Below are positions 1 through 6,762 of a stretch of DNA of 11,994 bases, piece after piece. How positions within the stretch are numbered: the first letter of the stretch is position 1; every line of letters starts with the position of its first letter. The position numbers and the translations under genes were made by a program. Below the pieces are notes generated by a model. It ran no database searches, was not told the origin of the DNA, and was given only the letters and a program-made list of their open reading frames with translations. This stretch comes from JAZDLC01 sp043802345 (GTDB lineage Bacteria; Planctomycetota; B15-G4; JADJEK01), in contig JAZDLC010000082.1 of the NCBI GenBank assembly GCA_043802345.1, positions 1 through 11,994 of the forward strand. Reading direction: 5' to 3'.

Positions 1-857
1 CCCCTGGTATGTGAATCTGGTCATTCACCACCCCCAGTCCTTCCATCTCGAGGTTGGCGGTGCCGGTGGAGAGGTAGCCGAACTGCCAGTCGGGTGGATT
101 CGGAGGGGTCGCCACATCGATCGCCTCGACGATCTTCCACCTCATCAAACTGCCAGAAGGAGGGGTCACTGCGATGTAGTACGAGTGCGGGCCAGACAGG
201 GAGATGTCACCGATAGCCGGCTGAGCGCAGAAGCCTGTGCGCAGGCCCTTCGGCGAGATGGAACCCGGTTCGATGACCATCTGGGTCGTCCAGCTGCTGC
301 CGCCATCCGTCGAGAACGAGGACCAGAGGTTCATACTAGTGTCAAAGAACGCGACATGTGCGTTCTGTGGTCCCGATGGGCCCGCTGCTGCGCCGGCGAT
401 CACCCAGGGCTTGTCGACTCCCACGCCCCCCAAGTTAGCCACGGTGATTCGAGATCCCCACGTTCCGGAACTTTCATCGAATCTCCGGGCGTAGACCTGA
501 CCTCCCGTCTTGTAGACGCACAGGAAGACAACCGTCGCAACGCTCCCGACCATCGCCGTCACGTGAGTGACGCTCGGGTCCTCGAACTTGGTGGGCAGCG
601 CAGGCGGTTCGACGGTGCCCCGCGACCACGAAGATCCATCGTAGTACGCGAATCCGATTGCCCAGCCATCCTTGATGAACACCACCATCGCGCGCCCGCC
701 GAACGCGTCGATGTCCGCCTCACGGACGTTGTTCATTCCTCCCGAGTCGGGGCCGCGATCGACAATCTGCGGATAGATGACGGTCGGCGGGATCTGCGTT
801 TGCCCGCTGCTACTTGGGGAGAGGACGAGGAGAGAGAGAGATTGCAGCGTGATGCAT
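1..857 (-). CDS. Secreted Asp-box (BNR/sialidase-like) propeller protein, partial, with a frame break near the start
   Basis: Reading leftwards, one frame is open from about 841 to the window edge, so the C-terminus is missing. The protein contains a good Asp-box, STDGGSSWT, and two weaker blade-end look-alikes, YYDGSSWSRG and FDESSGTWGS, roughly 55 residues apart. This is the pattern of sialidase-like or BNR-repeat beta-propellers. No sialidase FRIP or catalytic residues can be assigned, so function is unknown. The body frame has no ATG, GTG or TTG before an ATG at 736, which lies inside the fold. An ATG at 857 (SD AAAGGG, 9 nt upstream) and one at 902 lead a hydrophobic stretch, with RKLK in front of it when read from 902. 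That frame meets TAG just after the (GA)6 tract. Adding one dinucleotide would join the stretch to the body as a signal peptide. It is a real gene with an off-phase start, a pseudogene, or contains a sequencing error. Confidence 0.7.
830..841. repeat. (GA)6 dinucleotide tract (TC on the coding strand) inside the predicted signal peptide
   Basis: Six perfect GA units lie between the likely start codon and the body of the propeller gene. With six units the signal-peptide frame ends at a TAG shortly after the tract. With seven it would read through into the propeller. Purine-rich sequence (GAGGACGAG) continues to the left of the tract. Such short tracts can change length by slippage, but six units is modest. 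Confidence 0.8.
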
Positions 858-866
858 GATGAGCGT

Positions 867-872
867 CCCTTT
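867..872 (-). promoter_or_regulatory. Ribosome binding site of the propeller gene (AAAGGG)
   Basis: On the minus strand AAAGGG lies 9 nt before the ATG at 857. It supports translation starting upstream of the dinucleotide tract rather than at the internal ATG at 736. The alternative ATG at 902 has GGAG directly against it with no spacing, which is poor. Confidence 0.45.
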
Positions 873-1086
873 CAGCTTTCGGCCGATATCGTACGGGGAC
901 ATCTCCGGTTCGGCCAAGCCGTCTACCCCCTTCGCGTTACCCACATCCCTTTCGGGGGCCGGTCTGCTGAGCCGGCGAAGAATCCAGATCTCGTGACCTG
1001 CACCAACGGCTCGGTTCTTGACCGGGCGCGCGCTGATGCCTCGGCAGTCTCGATGTAGCTTCCGTTCTGACAAGGACATGCGGGAT

Positions 1087-1103
1087 CAATAGCGCTTCTA
1101 TTG
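1087..1103. repeat. Small perfect inverted repeat (CAATAG-5 nt-CTATTG)
   Basis: Arms CAATAG and CTATTG are separated by CGCTT. The sequence is AT-richer than its surroundings. It could be an operator half-site pair or a weak hairpin. Position alone does not assign a role. Confidence 0.4.
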
Positions 1104-1173
1104 GGAGGCGGTGGGCCGGTGTAGTGCGCACGAAATGATTTCCGGTTAGGAACGTTTGACTCGCACTCCGCAG

Positions 1174-1257
1174 GAATCGAAATCGGGATCGATTGGATGC
1201 GCCTTCCGAGTGGCATGAGACCAGTCGATTTCGATCGCGATTTCGATTTCGATTTCG
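1174..1257. repeat. Degenerate GATTTC hexamer repeat with an inverted copy
   Basis: At 1226-1257 the sequence runs through near-perfect tandem copies of CGATTT/GATTTC, one copy altered to GATCGC. At 1174-1192 there is a partial copy in the opposite orientation (GAATCGAAATCGGGATCGA). The left arm pairs with 1231-1249 at 17 of 19 positions, leaving a loop of about 38 nt. When translated, the tract gives alternating dipeptides (DFDF, SKSK, NRNR) in different frames, typical of non-coding simple repeats. Confidence 0.75.
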
Positions 1258-1460
1258 TTCCTCGGTGGCAGGCCTCACACGACGGGAACCCCTCCCGCCG
1301 ACCCACCAACCCATTCATCCGAGTCGGAACCCTCCTCCTGCATCCATCGGTCGGTCCCCACCTCAGAAAAACCCACCCCAAAAAGGGAGCACGGCGCCCT
1401 GGCCTCACCGGACGCCAGTAGACCACAGCCGGGGCGGAGGGGGATGTGCCGAGCGAGTTA

Positions 1461-1476
1461 CTTGGGTCTTCCCAAG
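1461..1476 (-). terminator. Possible weak terminator hairpin after the asparaginase gene
   Basis: A perfect 6-bp stem, CTTGGG and CCCAAG, encloses the loop TCTT. It lies 73-88 nt beyond the stop at 1549 in the direction of transcription. It is not followed by a T-run on the minus strand, so a Rho-independent role is uncertain. It is the best candidate for the end of the unit transcribed from 3769. Confidence 0.25.
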
Positions 1477-1548
1477 CCTACCCGAGCGACTACGCCCCTC
1501 TCCCCCCGGCGCCCGGCCGTGGCGCAATAACCCCCCTCAACGCAACCG

Positions 1549-2652
1549 CTATTCGTCAAACAGCCAGCCGCACGGCTCGTGCCTTCCTGCCACCACATCG
1601 CCGTTGCTCACCGCAAACCCCGCGCCTTCCTTCATCGCCGCCGAGCCGTAGGCGCCGTCCTTGCGCACCGCGTAGAAGGTCAACTGGAAGTCCGGCTTCC
1701 CGTCCTGGAACAGACCACGGAGCCTGGCCTTCGTCGCCACCCGCTTCAGTACCTCCATGCAGGCCGCTTCCGGATCCTGGTCCCGCCGCATCGCCTCGAC
1801 CACCGAAAAGGCGCCGCAGTTGACGATCGCCTCCTCACCCCTGCCGGTCGCCCCGGCCGAGCCGACCTCGTTGTCGCAGAACATGCCCGCGCCGACGATC
1901 GGCGAGTCGCCCACGCGACCCGGAATCTTGAATGACAGGCCGCTGGTCGTCGTCACCGCCGCCAGATCGCCCCCGGCCGAGAGCGCGGAGAGGTGGATCG
2001 TGCCGTGGGTGAATTGATTCAGCAGTTCCGGATCGAGCTCCTCCGCCGACGGCGGCAGCCAGTCGTCCTGGTCGCTCATCGTCTGCTTCCAGGCAAGCCA
2101 GATCTTGCGGGAATTCTCCGTCAACAGTTCGCGGTGAGGCAGGCCCATCGCCCGGGCGAAGCGGTAGGCGCCCTCGCCGACGATGAACGAGTGATCGGTC
2201 TGCCGCAGCACGTACATGGCGACCCGGGCCGGATTCTGGATGTTCTCCAGCGCGCCCACGGCGCCCGCCTGGTGCGTCGGCCCGAACATCACCGAGGAGT
2301 CGAGCTGAACGACCCCTTCCTCGTTCGGCAGCCCGCCCAGTCCGACGCTGATGTCTTCGGGATCATCCTCGACCACTCCGACTCCGGCCACCACGGCTTC
2401 CAGCATGCCGTATTTCAGCGCCTGGACCTCTGGCGCCAGCAGCATGCGGTGAGCGACCTCGACCGCAGACGCCCGGGGCTTCTCCTGCTTCGCGTTGTCG
2501 TGCCAGCCATTCCCGCTCGAGATCACCACCGGAAGCGCGACCCGCCCGGTTCGCGGGACCGTCCTGGCGGTGGCACAGGCGGGAGCCACGGCCACCGCAC
2601 TGGCGGCCGCCATGCTCTCCAGGAATGAACGTCGCGTCACTCGATTCGCCAT
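1549..2652 (-). CDS. Tat-exported glycosylasparaginase-type Ntn hydrolase (N4-(beta-N-acetylglucosaminyl)-L-asparaginase family)
   Basis: Family members split into two subunits by self-cleavage and hydrolyse the GlcNAc-Asn bond of glycoasparagines or related beta-aspartyl amides. The protein is 367 aa. A twin-arginine signal (TRRSFLESMAAASAVAVAPACA) covers residues 7-28, so it should act outside the cytoplasm. ISVGLGGLPNEEGVVQLDSS (101-120) is the conserved alpha-subunit block. The predicted nucleophile is Thr218 in HGTIH, followed by TTTSGL and the substrate-binding segment GRVGDSPIVGAG (245-256) and GATGRGE (267-273). The His-Gly-Thr form, rather than the HDT of classical enzymes, fits the Tat-bearing bacterial subgroup as I know it. 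The ATG at 2652 is chosen because it places RR directly before the hydrophobic core; an upstream start at 2715 would bury it. GGGAGC precedes the start, within the end of the upstream lipoprotein gene, 4 nt away, so the two are probably co-transcribed. Exact substrate (glycopeptide, isoaspartyl or asparagine) is not decided by sequence. Confidence 0.88.
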   Translation of the reverse strand: MANRVTRRSFLESMAAASAVAVAPACATARTVPRTGRVALPVVISSGNGWHDNAKQEKPRASAVEVAHRMLLAPEVQALKYGMLEAVVAGVGVVEDDPEDISVGLGGLPNEEGVVQLDSSVMFGPTHQAGAVGALENIQNPARVAMYVLRQTDHSFIVGEGAYRFARAMGLPHRELLTENSRKIWLAWKQTMSDQDDWLPPSAEELDPELLNQFTHGTIHLSALSAGGDLAAVTTTSGLSFKIPGRVGDSPIVGAGMFCDNEVGSAGATGRGEEAIVNCGAFSVVEAMRRDQDPEAACMEVLKRVATKARLRGLFQDGKPDFQLTFYAVRKDGAYGSAAMKEGAGFAVSNGDVVAGRHEPCGWLFDE

Positions 2653-2656
2653 TGCT

Positions 2657-3769
2657 TCAGAGCTCCCAGGGGAACCAGAACAGCCGGACGCGACTTTTCT
2701 CGCCCACCCGGCCATACCCGAACATGTTCAATAACACGGTCCACTCGTACCCCTCCTCGTAGCCGATGTGCTTGAAGAGAGGCTGGAACCAGGTCGTGGT
2801 TTCGAGGGGCGTCTTCTCGCGCCCGATGAGCGGCCAGAGGAAATCGAAACCGCTCAGTTGGCCCTCCGGATCATCAGTCAGTTTCAGCAGCGGAAAGAGA
2901 ATGTACTGGTTGATGGTCCGCTCTCCACGACTCGTGGTGCCGTAGATGGGCCAGGCGATTCGGGTCCGATGGAGAGCATCGTGCTGGATGTCGAAGTAGA
3001 GCGGGAAGAAGACCGTTCTGGCGGTGTCGGTCCCGGGCGCTCCCTCGTGAGGCGTCCGCCGTTGGAACAGCGACCAGTCCTCGTTGGCGAAGATGGTCAG
3101 GAAACGCAGATCGGTGTGGGAACCCTCGTCGTCGTAGTGGAACAGGTTCACGATCCGCCCGAACACCGACGCCACATCCACGGAGAGCGCTGCTTGGTCC
3201 TCCCCCTCCCCGTAGCTCAGGCCGGTTCGATCGATGTCAAGCAGGGACACCGCCGGTCCCGTCGGCCCGAGTTCCAGCACGCGCAGGAAGCTGAGCATCT
3301 CTCCCGCCCCCTCCTTCCGCCACTGAAACAGCGGGAAGACCGACATCCCGTCGAGTCCCTCCTCGCCCTCCATGCGGGCCCAGTCCGCCAGGAAAAGCAG
3401 GAGCGACGTCTGTGTGCGCGCTCCGGCAATGGTCCGCGAGTAAAGCGGTAGAACCGTCGTCGTCTCCAGATCGAGGCCTCGCTGGTGGAAGTAGAGCGGG
3501 ATGGCGGGCACCATCGTCAACTCATCACCATCGACCTTGCTCATGTGAACGTGGAACGGAACCGTCCACGAGACCTCTCCTTCCTGGTCCCACTCGAAGT
3601 TGGAAAGCGGCCAGAGGACGGAAAACTCCCCCCTGTCCGCTTCCTGCTGATTCCGATAGAGCGGAAACAGATCCAGCCCCCCCTGGTCGGTCGCGCACGC
3701 CGGGAGCGCGAGGGGAATCAGAAGGGCCAGGCGGAAGAAAGACGGACGGATCCGTGACTGGACATGCAT
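2657..3769 (-). CDS. Predicted lipoprotein with repeated FPLY/WPL motifs, function unknown
   Basis: A protein of 370 aa whose family I do not recognise by name. A basic, hydrophobic N-terminus ends in LPAC with Cys25, consistent with a lipoprotein signal, although Pro at -2 is not ideal. The mature part repeats a hydrophobic-Pro-Leu-aromatic motif about every 20-60 residues: FPLY 35-38, WPLS 53-56, IPLY 90-93, LPLY 107-110, FPLF 145-148, FPLY 255-258, WPIY 273-276, FPLL 292-295, WPLI 312-315, QPLF 329-332 and FPW 366-368. LETTT occurs twice, at 101-105 and 322-326, each just before such a motif, which suggests internal duplication. The many short aromatic strands would fit a beta-rich envelope protein, which is inference. 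The ATG at 3769 has AGAGG 8 nt upstream. It is the first gene of a two-gene unit with the glycosylasparaginase and is divergent from the metallopeptidase gene. Confidence 0.75.
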   Translation of the reverse strand: MHVQSRIRPSFFRLALLIPLALPACATDQGGLDLFPLYRNQQEADRGEFSVLWPLSNFEWDQEGEVSWTVPFHVHMSKVDGDELTMVPAIPLYFHQRGLDLETTTVLPLYSRTIAGARTQTSLLLFLADWARMEGEEGLDGMSVFPLFQWRKEGAGEMLSFLRVLELGPTGPAVSLLDIDRTGLSYGEGEDQAALSVDVASVFGRIVNLFHYDDEGSHTDLRFLTIFANEDWSLFQRRTPHEGAPGTDTARTVFFPLYFDIQHDALHRTRIAWPIYGTTSRGERTINQYILFPLLKLTDDPEGQLSGFDFLWPLIGREKTPLETTTWFQPLFKHIGYEEGYEWTVLLNMFGYGRVGEKSRVRLFWFPWEL

Positions 3770-3828
3770 GCGCGGAACCTCTGAGATCGGGTCGTGACTC
3801 CGCTGAGACTACAGACCTGAACCCGGAA
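3770..3828. promoter_or_regulatory. 59-bp divergent intergenic region
   Basis: This must carry, or overlap, the promoters of the lipoprotein/asparaginase unit (leftward) and the metallopeptidase gene (rightward). CCTCT at 3778-3782 is the SD (AGAGG) of the leftward gene. The rightward start has only a weak CCGGAA before it. No convincing sigma-70 -35/-10 pair is visible in either direction, so the promoters may lie inside the neighbouring coding sequence. Confidence 0.35.
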
Positions 3829-4554
3829 ATGCGTGCGCCTGTCACCGACCTTTTGAAGGCAGCCGTGCGGCAGTTCGCTCTGTTCCCGCCATTTCAGAGC
3901 TACGTGGATCCGGAGCGGATCCTGGTGGTGGCGTCGCGGGGCCGCGCCGGTCTGAGCGGAAAGAGAGCCGCCTGCCACTTCACCCGTTTTCCGGACAGCC
4001 GGGGAAGGGTCTCCGCCGACGGCCGCTGGGAGTTTCCCAGGATCCGCTGCGGAGGCCGGGAAATCCGCTACGTGATCTCCTTCGTGCTGCCCCGGTTCCT
4101 GTTTCTCTCGGTGGAGGAACAGGCCGAGGATATCGTCCATGAGCTGCTGCACATCCACCCCGACTTCTCGGGCGTCCCGTCTCCGCGCCGCCACGGTAGG
4201 GAATACGATGCTCTGGCGCGTGGTATCGCCCGATCCGCGCTCGCAAGCGGCGTCCAGATGCCCCCTCTTCCGGCCGATGGCGAGCAGGTTCTCTTCCACC
4301 GCATGAGACCCTTCCCCCATCCTTTCCGCCGCTCCGACGGCGAGGCCAGGCGCGACTTCGACGAGTCCGACCTGGAGTTGGCAGGCCTGAAGATCGACCC
4401 GAAGGACCGCCAACCACCCCCGGCCCGCTACCTGTACGAATGCCCGGAGTGCGGCGAGCAGTACCGCCGGCAGCGGCCGCTGCGCACGGCTTCCTGCGGC
4501 TCCTGCGCCGGAAACTACGACGGCCGCTTCAAGCTCCGGCTCGTCCGCTCCTAG
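3829..4554 (+). CDS. SprT-like zinc metallopeptidase with C-terminal zinc ribbon
   Basis: A protein of 241 aa with no signal peptide, so probably cytoplasmic. The zincin motif HELLH is at 104-108 (His104, catalytic Glu105, His108). A third likely ligand, His122, lies 14 residues further on in RRHGREYD. The C-terminus is a four-cysteine ribbon, CPEC (205, 208) and CGSC (223, 226), joined by a basic linker. The order HExxH, a third His in an HG-type motif, then a C-terminal Cys4 ribbon is that of SprT/Spartan-like proteins. Overall sequence resemblance is too low to claim the same function. Spartan proteases act on DNA-protein crosslinks; whether this one does is unknown. The start at ATG 3829 is chosen because the upstream in-frame sequence is low-complexity shadow of the neighbouring gene. 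The stop overlaps by 4 nt with the stop of the convergent oxidoreductase gene. A zinc-binding non-peptidase is the main alternative. Confidence 0.7.
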   Translation: MRAPVTDLLKAAVRQFALFPPFQSYVDPERILVVASRGRAGLSGKRAACHFTRFPDSRGRVSADGRWEFPRIRCGGREIRYVISFVLPRFLFLSVEEQAEDIVHELLHIHPDFSGVPSPRRHGREYDALARGIARSALASGVQMPPLPADGEQVLFHRMRPFPHPFRRSDGEARRDFDESDLELAGLKIDPKDRQPPPARYLYECPECGEQYRRQRPLRTASCGSCAGNYDGRFKLRLVRS

Positions 4555-5471
4555 GTCTTCGCCAGCTGATACAGCACCTCGGACGCGATCTCCACGGAGA
4601 GCCGCCCCTCGTCCCACGACACCAGCGGACGTTCTCCCGCCCGGACTCGTGCCACGAAATGCTCCAGCTCCCGGCGCAGCGGCTCATCTTCGCTTCCCTG
4701 GAAGGTGGCGACGCCACCCGGTCCGAAGGTCCCCAGAGCGCGCTTGCCGAAGTCGATGTCCAGCGTGCCATCATTCAGGTGGAGGATCATCCTTCGCTCG
4801 ACCGTCGGCGCGATGCGGCTGGCCGTCAGATTGGCCTGCGTGCCCGACTCGAACGTGAGACGACAGACGGCCCAGTCGGGCAGCGGTCCGATCAGCACTC
4901 CGCCGCGCGCCTCGACCCGGTCGACCTTCGAATTCGCGAACCAGAGTGCCAGATCGATATCATGAATCATGAGATCGAACACCACGCTGGTGTCGGTGGA
5001 ACGGCCGGAATGAGGCGCGAGCCGCCATCCGTCAAGCTGAAGAGGACGCGGCAACGGCCGAGTCAGACCATCCAGCACCGGATTGAAGCGCTCGATATGG
5101 CCGACCTGCAGCACACACCCCGACTCTTCAGCGATCCGGCACAGGGAAACCGCCTGCGCGGAGGTGGCCGTCATCGGCTTCTCCACCAGGCAGTGGATGC
5201 CGCGGCGGAGGTACTTCTCCGCGAGATCGTGATGCAAGGGCGTGGGCGCGGCGATGGAGACCGCATCCAGGTCCTCCGGAAGCTCGGACGGATCAGCAAA
5301 CCAGGTGGCTCCGGACAGCTCAGCCGCGGCCAGCCCCCGCTCCCGGTCGGGATCAGAGATCCCCACCAGCTCCACATTCGCCATGTTCGAGAGGTTACGA
5401 GCGTGGTGCCGGCCCAGGTGGCCCGTTCCGATCACCGCCATGCGCAATGGTCTGTTCATGTTACGTGGCAT
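4551..5471 (-). CDS. Gfo/Idh/MocA-family NAD(P)-dependent oxidoreductase, last gene of the lipid A operon
   Basis: A protein of 306 aa. The Rossmann loop GTGHLGRHHAR is at 15-25. An acidic residue after the second strand (ISDPDRE, 38-44) favours NAD over NADP. EKPM at 97-100 is the family's conserved Lys-Pro motif, and VGHIERFNP (123-131) and DLMIHDIDL (166-174) follow, with His170/Asp171 in the catalytic region. These blocks resemble the nucleotide-sugar branch of the family, including WbpB and GnnA, which oxidises the 3-OH of UDP-GlcNAc. No aminotransferase partner (GnnB) is visible, so the substrate is uncertain. The gene overlaps the end of lpxC-fabZ by 11 nt. A second ATG at 5459, 1 nt after that stop, is an equally good start (302 aa). 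Neither has a clear SD, which suggests translational coupling. Co-transcription with lpxD and lpxC points to lipid A or LPS sugar modification. Confidence 0.85.
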   Translation of the reverse strand: MPRNMNRPLRMAVIGTGHLGRHHARNLSNMANVELVGISDPDRERGLAAAELSGATWFADPSELPEDLDAVSIAAPTPLHHDLAEKYLRRGIHCLVEKPMTATSAQAVSLCRIAEESGCVLQVGHIERFNPVLDGLTRPLPRPLQLDGWRLAPHSGRSTDTSVVFDLMIHDIDLALWFANSKVDRVEARGGVLIGPLPDWAVCRLTFESGTQANLTASRIAPTVERRMILHLNDGTLDIDFGKRALGTFGPGGVATFQGSEDEPLRRELEHFVARVRAGERPLVSWDEGRLSVEIASEVLYQLAKT

Positions 5472-6762
5472 CGATCAGTGTGAATGTCAGGACCGCCTCG
5501 GCGGCGATCTTCTCGTTGACTTTCGCCTTGGCCTGAACCTGGCCGATGGTATCCCGGACCTTGGTGGCCTCGATCTCGATCCGAAGCTGATCACCCGGAA
5601 TGACGGAGCGACGCAGCTTGACCCGGTCGATCGCCCACAGCACCGCCAGCTTCCCCGTGTTCTCCAGCCTGCGCAGCAGCAAGACCCCCGCCAACTGCGC
5701 CATCGCCTCCAGGATCAGCACTCCTGGCATGATCGGCTGCCCCGGCCAGTGGCCCTGAAAGAACGGCTCGTTGATGGTTACGTTCTTGATGCCGACCGCG
5801 CGCCGGTACCCTTCCAGTTCCACCACCCGGTCGATCAGCAGGAAGGGGTATCGATGCGGCAAGAGATTCAGGATCTCCCGGATGTCGATTCCGGACTCCC
5901 GGATCGACTGACCGGCCACTTCCCGGGCGTGGATTTCCTCCACGATCTCCTTGACCAGCGACCGGTTGGTGTCGTGTCCCGAGCGCACCGCCACGATCCG
6001 GCCCTGGATGTCCACGCCAGCCAGGAACAGATCTCCAGTGAGATCCAGGATCTTGTGCCGCGCGAATTCATCCACGAACCGGAGCTCGTTGTCGATGATC
6101 CGGCCCCCGTCCAGCACCAGCGTGTTGTCCGTGTTCGCCCCCTGCCCAAGACCCCGCTCCCTCAGCGCATCGACCTCCTCCTTGAGTACGAAGGTCCTTG
6201 CAGGAGCGATTTGCTCGGCGAAGCTGTCGGCGTCCAGCCGGAAATCCACGAACTGGGAACCGCTCGAGGAGGCGGGCAGCGCGAGCGTGTAGAGAATCCT
6301 GAGCCCACCACCCTCGTCGGGAAAGAGGCCGATGCTGGCGTCACCATCCGTCACATGCATCGCGTGGTCCACGACGAGAGTGGCACGCTCCGCTTTCTGA
6401 TCCACCAGCCCCGCGGCCCGAAGGAGCTGCACGTACGGGAGGGCCGAGCCGTCCATGGCAGGCAGTTCCGGCCCATCGATGTGCACCTCTGCGTTGTCCA
6501 GGCCGAGTCCGGCGAAAGCCGCGAACAGATGCTCGACCGTATTGATCTCGGCCTCTCCGTTGCGCAGCGAGGTCCGGCGGGCGCCCACCCCGAGGAAATC
6601 AAGCGTGGCCGGGATGTGCGGCGCGTCCGGAAGGTCGGACCGGACGAAAATCACCCCCTGGTTCGGCCCGGAGGGAATCACCCTCACATTCGCCGACCGG
6701 CCGGTGTGTATACCCACACCGGAAAACTCCACGGGCGACTTCAGCGTCCTTTGATTCCGCAT
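5461..6762 (-). CDS. lpxC-fabZ: Bifunctional LpxC-FabZ: UDP-3-O-acyl-GlcNAc deacetylase fused to 3-hydroxyacyl-ACP dehydratase
   Basis: A protein of 433 aa with two full domains. Residues 1-280 are LpxC, the zinc amidase of the committed lipid A step. Visible are Glu77-His78 in TVEHLFAA, MDGSALPY (103-110), ARTFVL (188-193), the DEFARHKILD segment with His236 and Asp240, and GHDTN with His263. These match the zinc ligands, general base and catalytic His of the family. Residues about 290-433 are FabZ, which dehydrates 3-hydroxyacyl-ACP in fatty-acid elongation. LPHRYPFLLIDRV (301-313) contains His303, and GHWPGQPIMPGVLILEAMAQ (337-356) contains Glu352. Both active sites look intact. Fusion places an enzyme that consumes 3-hydroxyacyl-ACP on the same chain as LpxC and is known from Bacteroidetes and relatives. 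The ATG directly follows the TGA of lpxD (TGAATG) without a strong SD, so translation is probably coupled. Confidence 0.97.
   Translation of the reverse strand: MRNQRTLKSPVEFSGVGIHTGRSANVRVIPSGPNQGVIFVRSDLPDAPHIPATLDFLGVGARRTSLRNGEAEINTVEHLFAAFAGLGLDNAEVHIDGPELPAMDGSALPYVQLLRAAGLVDQKAERATLVVDHAMHVTDGDASIGLFPDEGGGLRILYTLALPASSSGSQFVDFRLDADSFAEQIAPARTFVLKEEVDALRERGLGQGANTDNTLVLDGGRIIDNELRFVDEFARHKILDLTGDLFLAGVDIQGRIVAVRSGHDTNRSLVKEIVEEIHAREVAGQSIRESGIDIREILNLLPHRYPFLLIDRVVELEGYRRAVGIKNVTINEPFFQGHWPGQPIMPGVLILEAMAQLAGVLLLRRLENTGKLAVLWAIDRVKLRRSVIPGDQLRIEIEATKVRDTIGQVQAKAKVNEKIAAEAVLTFTLIDAT

Larger units (their letters stand above)
858..1548. other. Gap of about 690 bp with no convincing gene
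   Basis: This gap lies between the start of the propeller gene and the stop of the asparaginase gene. Open frames exist on both strands, but they are rich in R, P and S, lack family motifs, and cross a low-complexity hexamer repeat. I see no gene here. It holds two small perfect hairpins (1087-1103 and 1461-1476), the GATTTC-type repeat (1174-1257), and presumably the promoter of the propeller gene, for which no clear -35/-10 pair was found. No tRNA-like cloverleaf was recognised. Confidence 0.6.

Noticed and set aside
11..859. Plus-strand open frame of 282 codons at the left edge
   Set aside because: The minus strand gives a coherent propeller-like sequence with an Asp-box. The plus frame is arginine-rich shadow.
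923..1426. Minus-strand open frames over the hexamer repeat
   Set aside because: Composition changes abruptly at the repeat (SKSKSRSKS or NRNRNRDRNR depending on frame), no family motif, no convincing SD.
2653..2715. Upstream start at 2715 for the glycosylasparaginase
   Set aside because: It would add 21 residues before the twin-arginine signal and overlap the upstream gene by 59 nt. ATG 2652 gives a normal Tat signal.
3412..3828. N-terminal extension of the metallopeptidase up to an ATG at 3412
   Set aside because: The extra 139 residues lie antisense to the lipoprotein gene, are low in complexity and precede a natural start at 3829.
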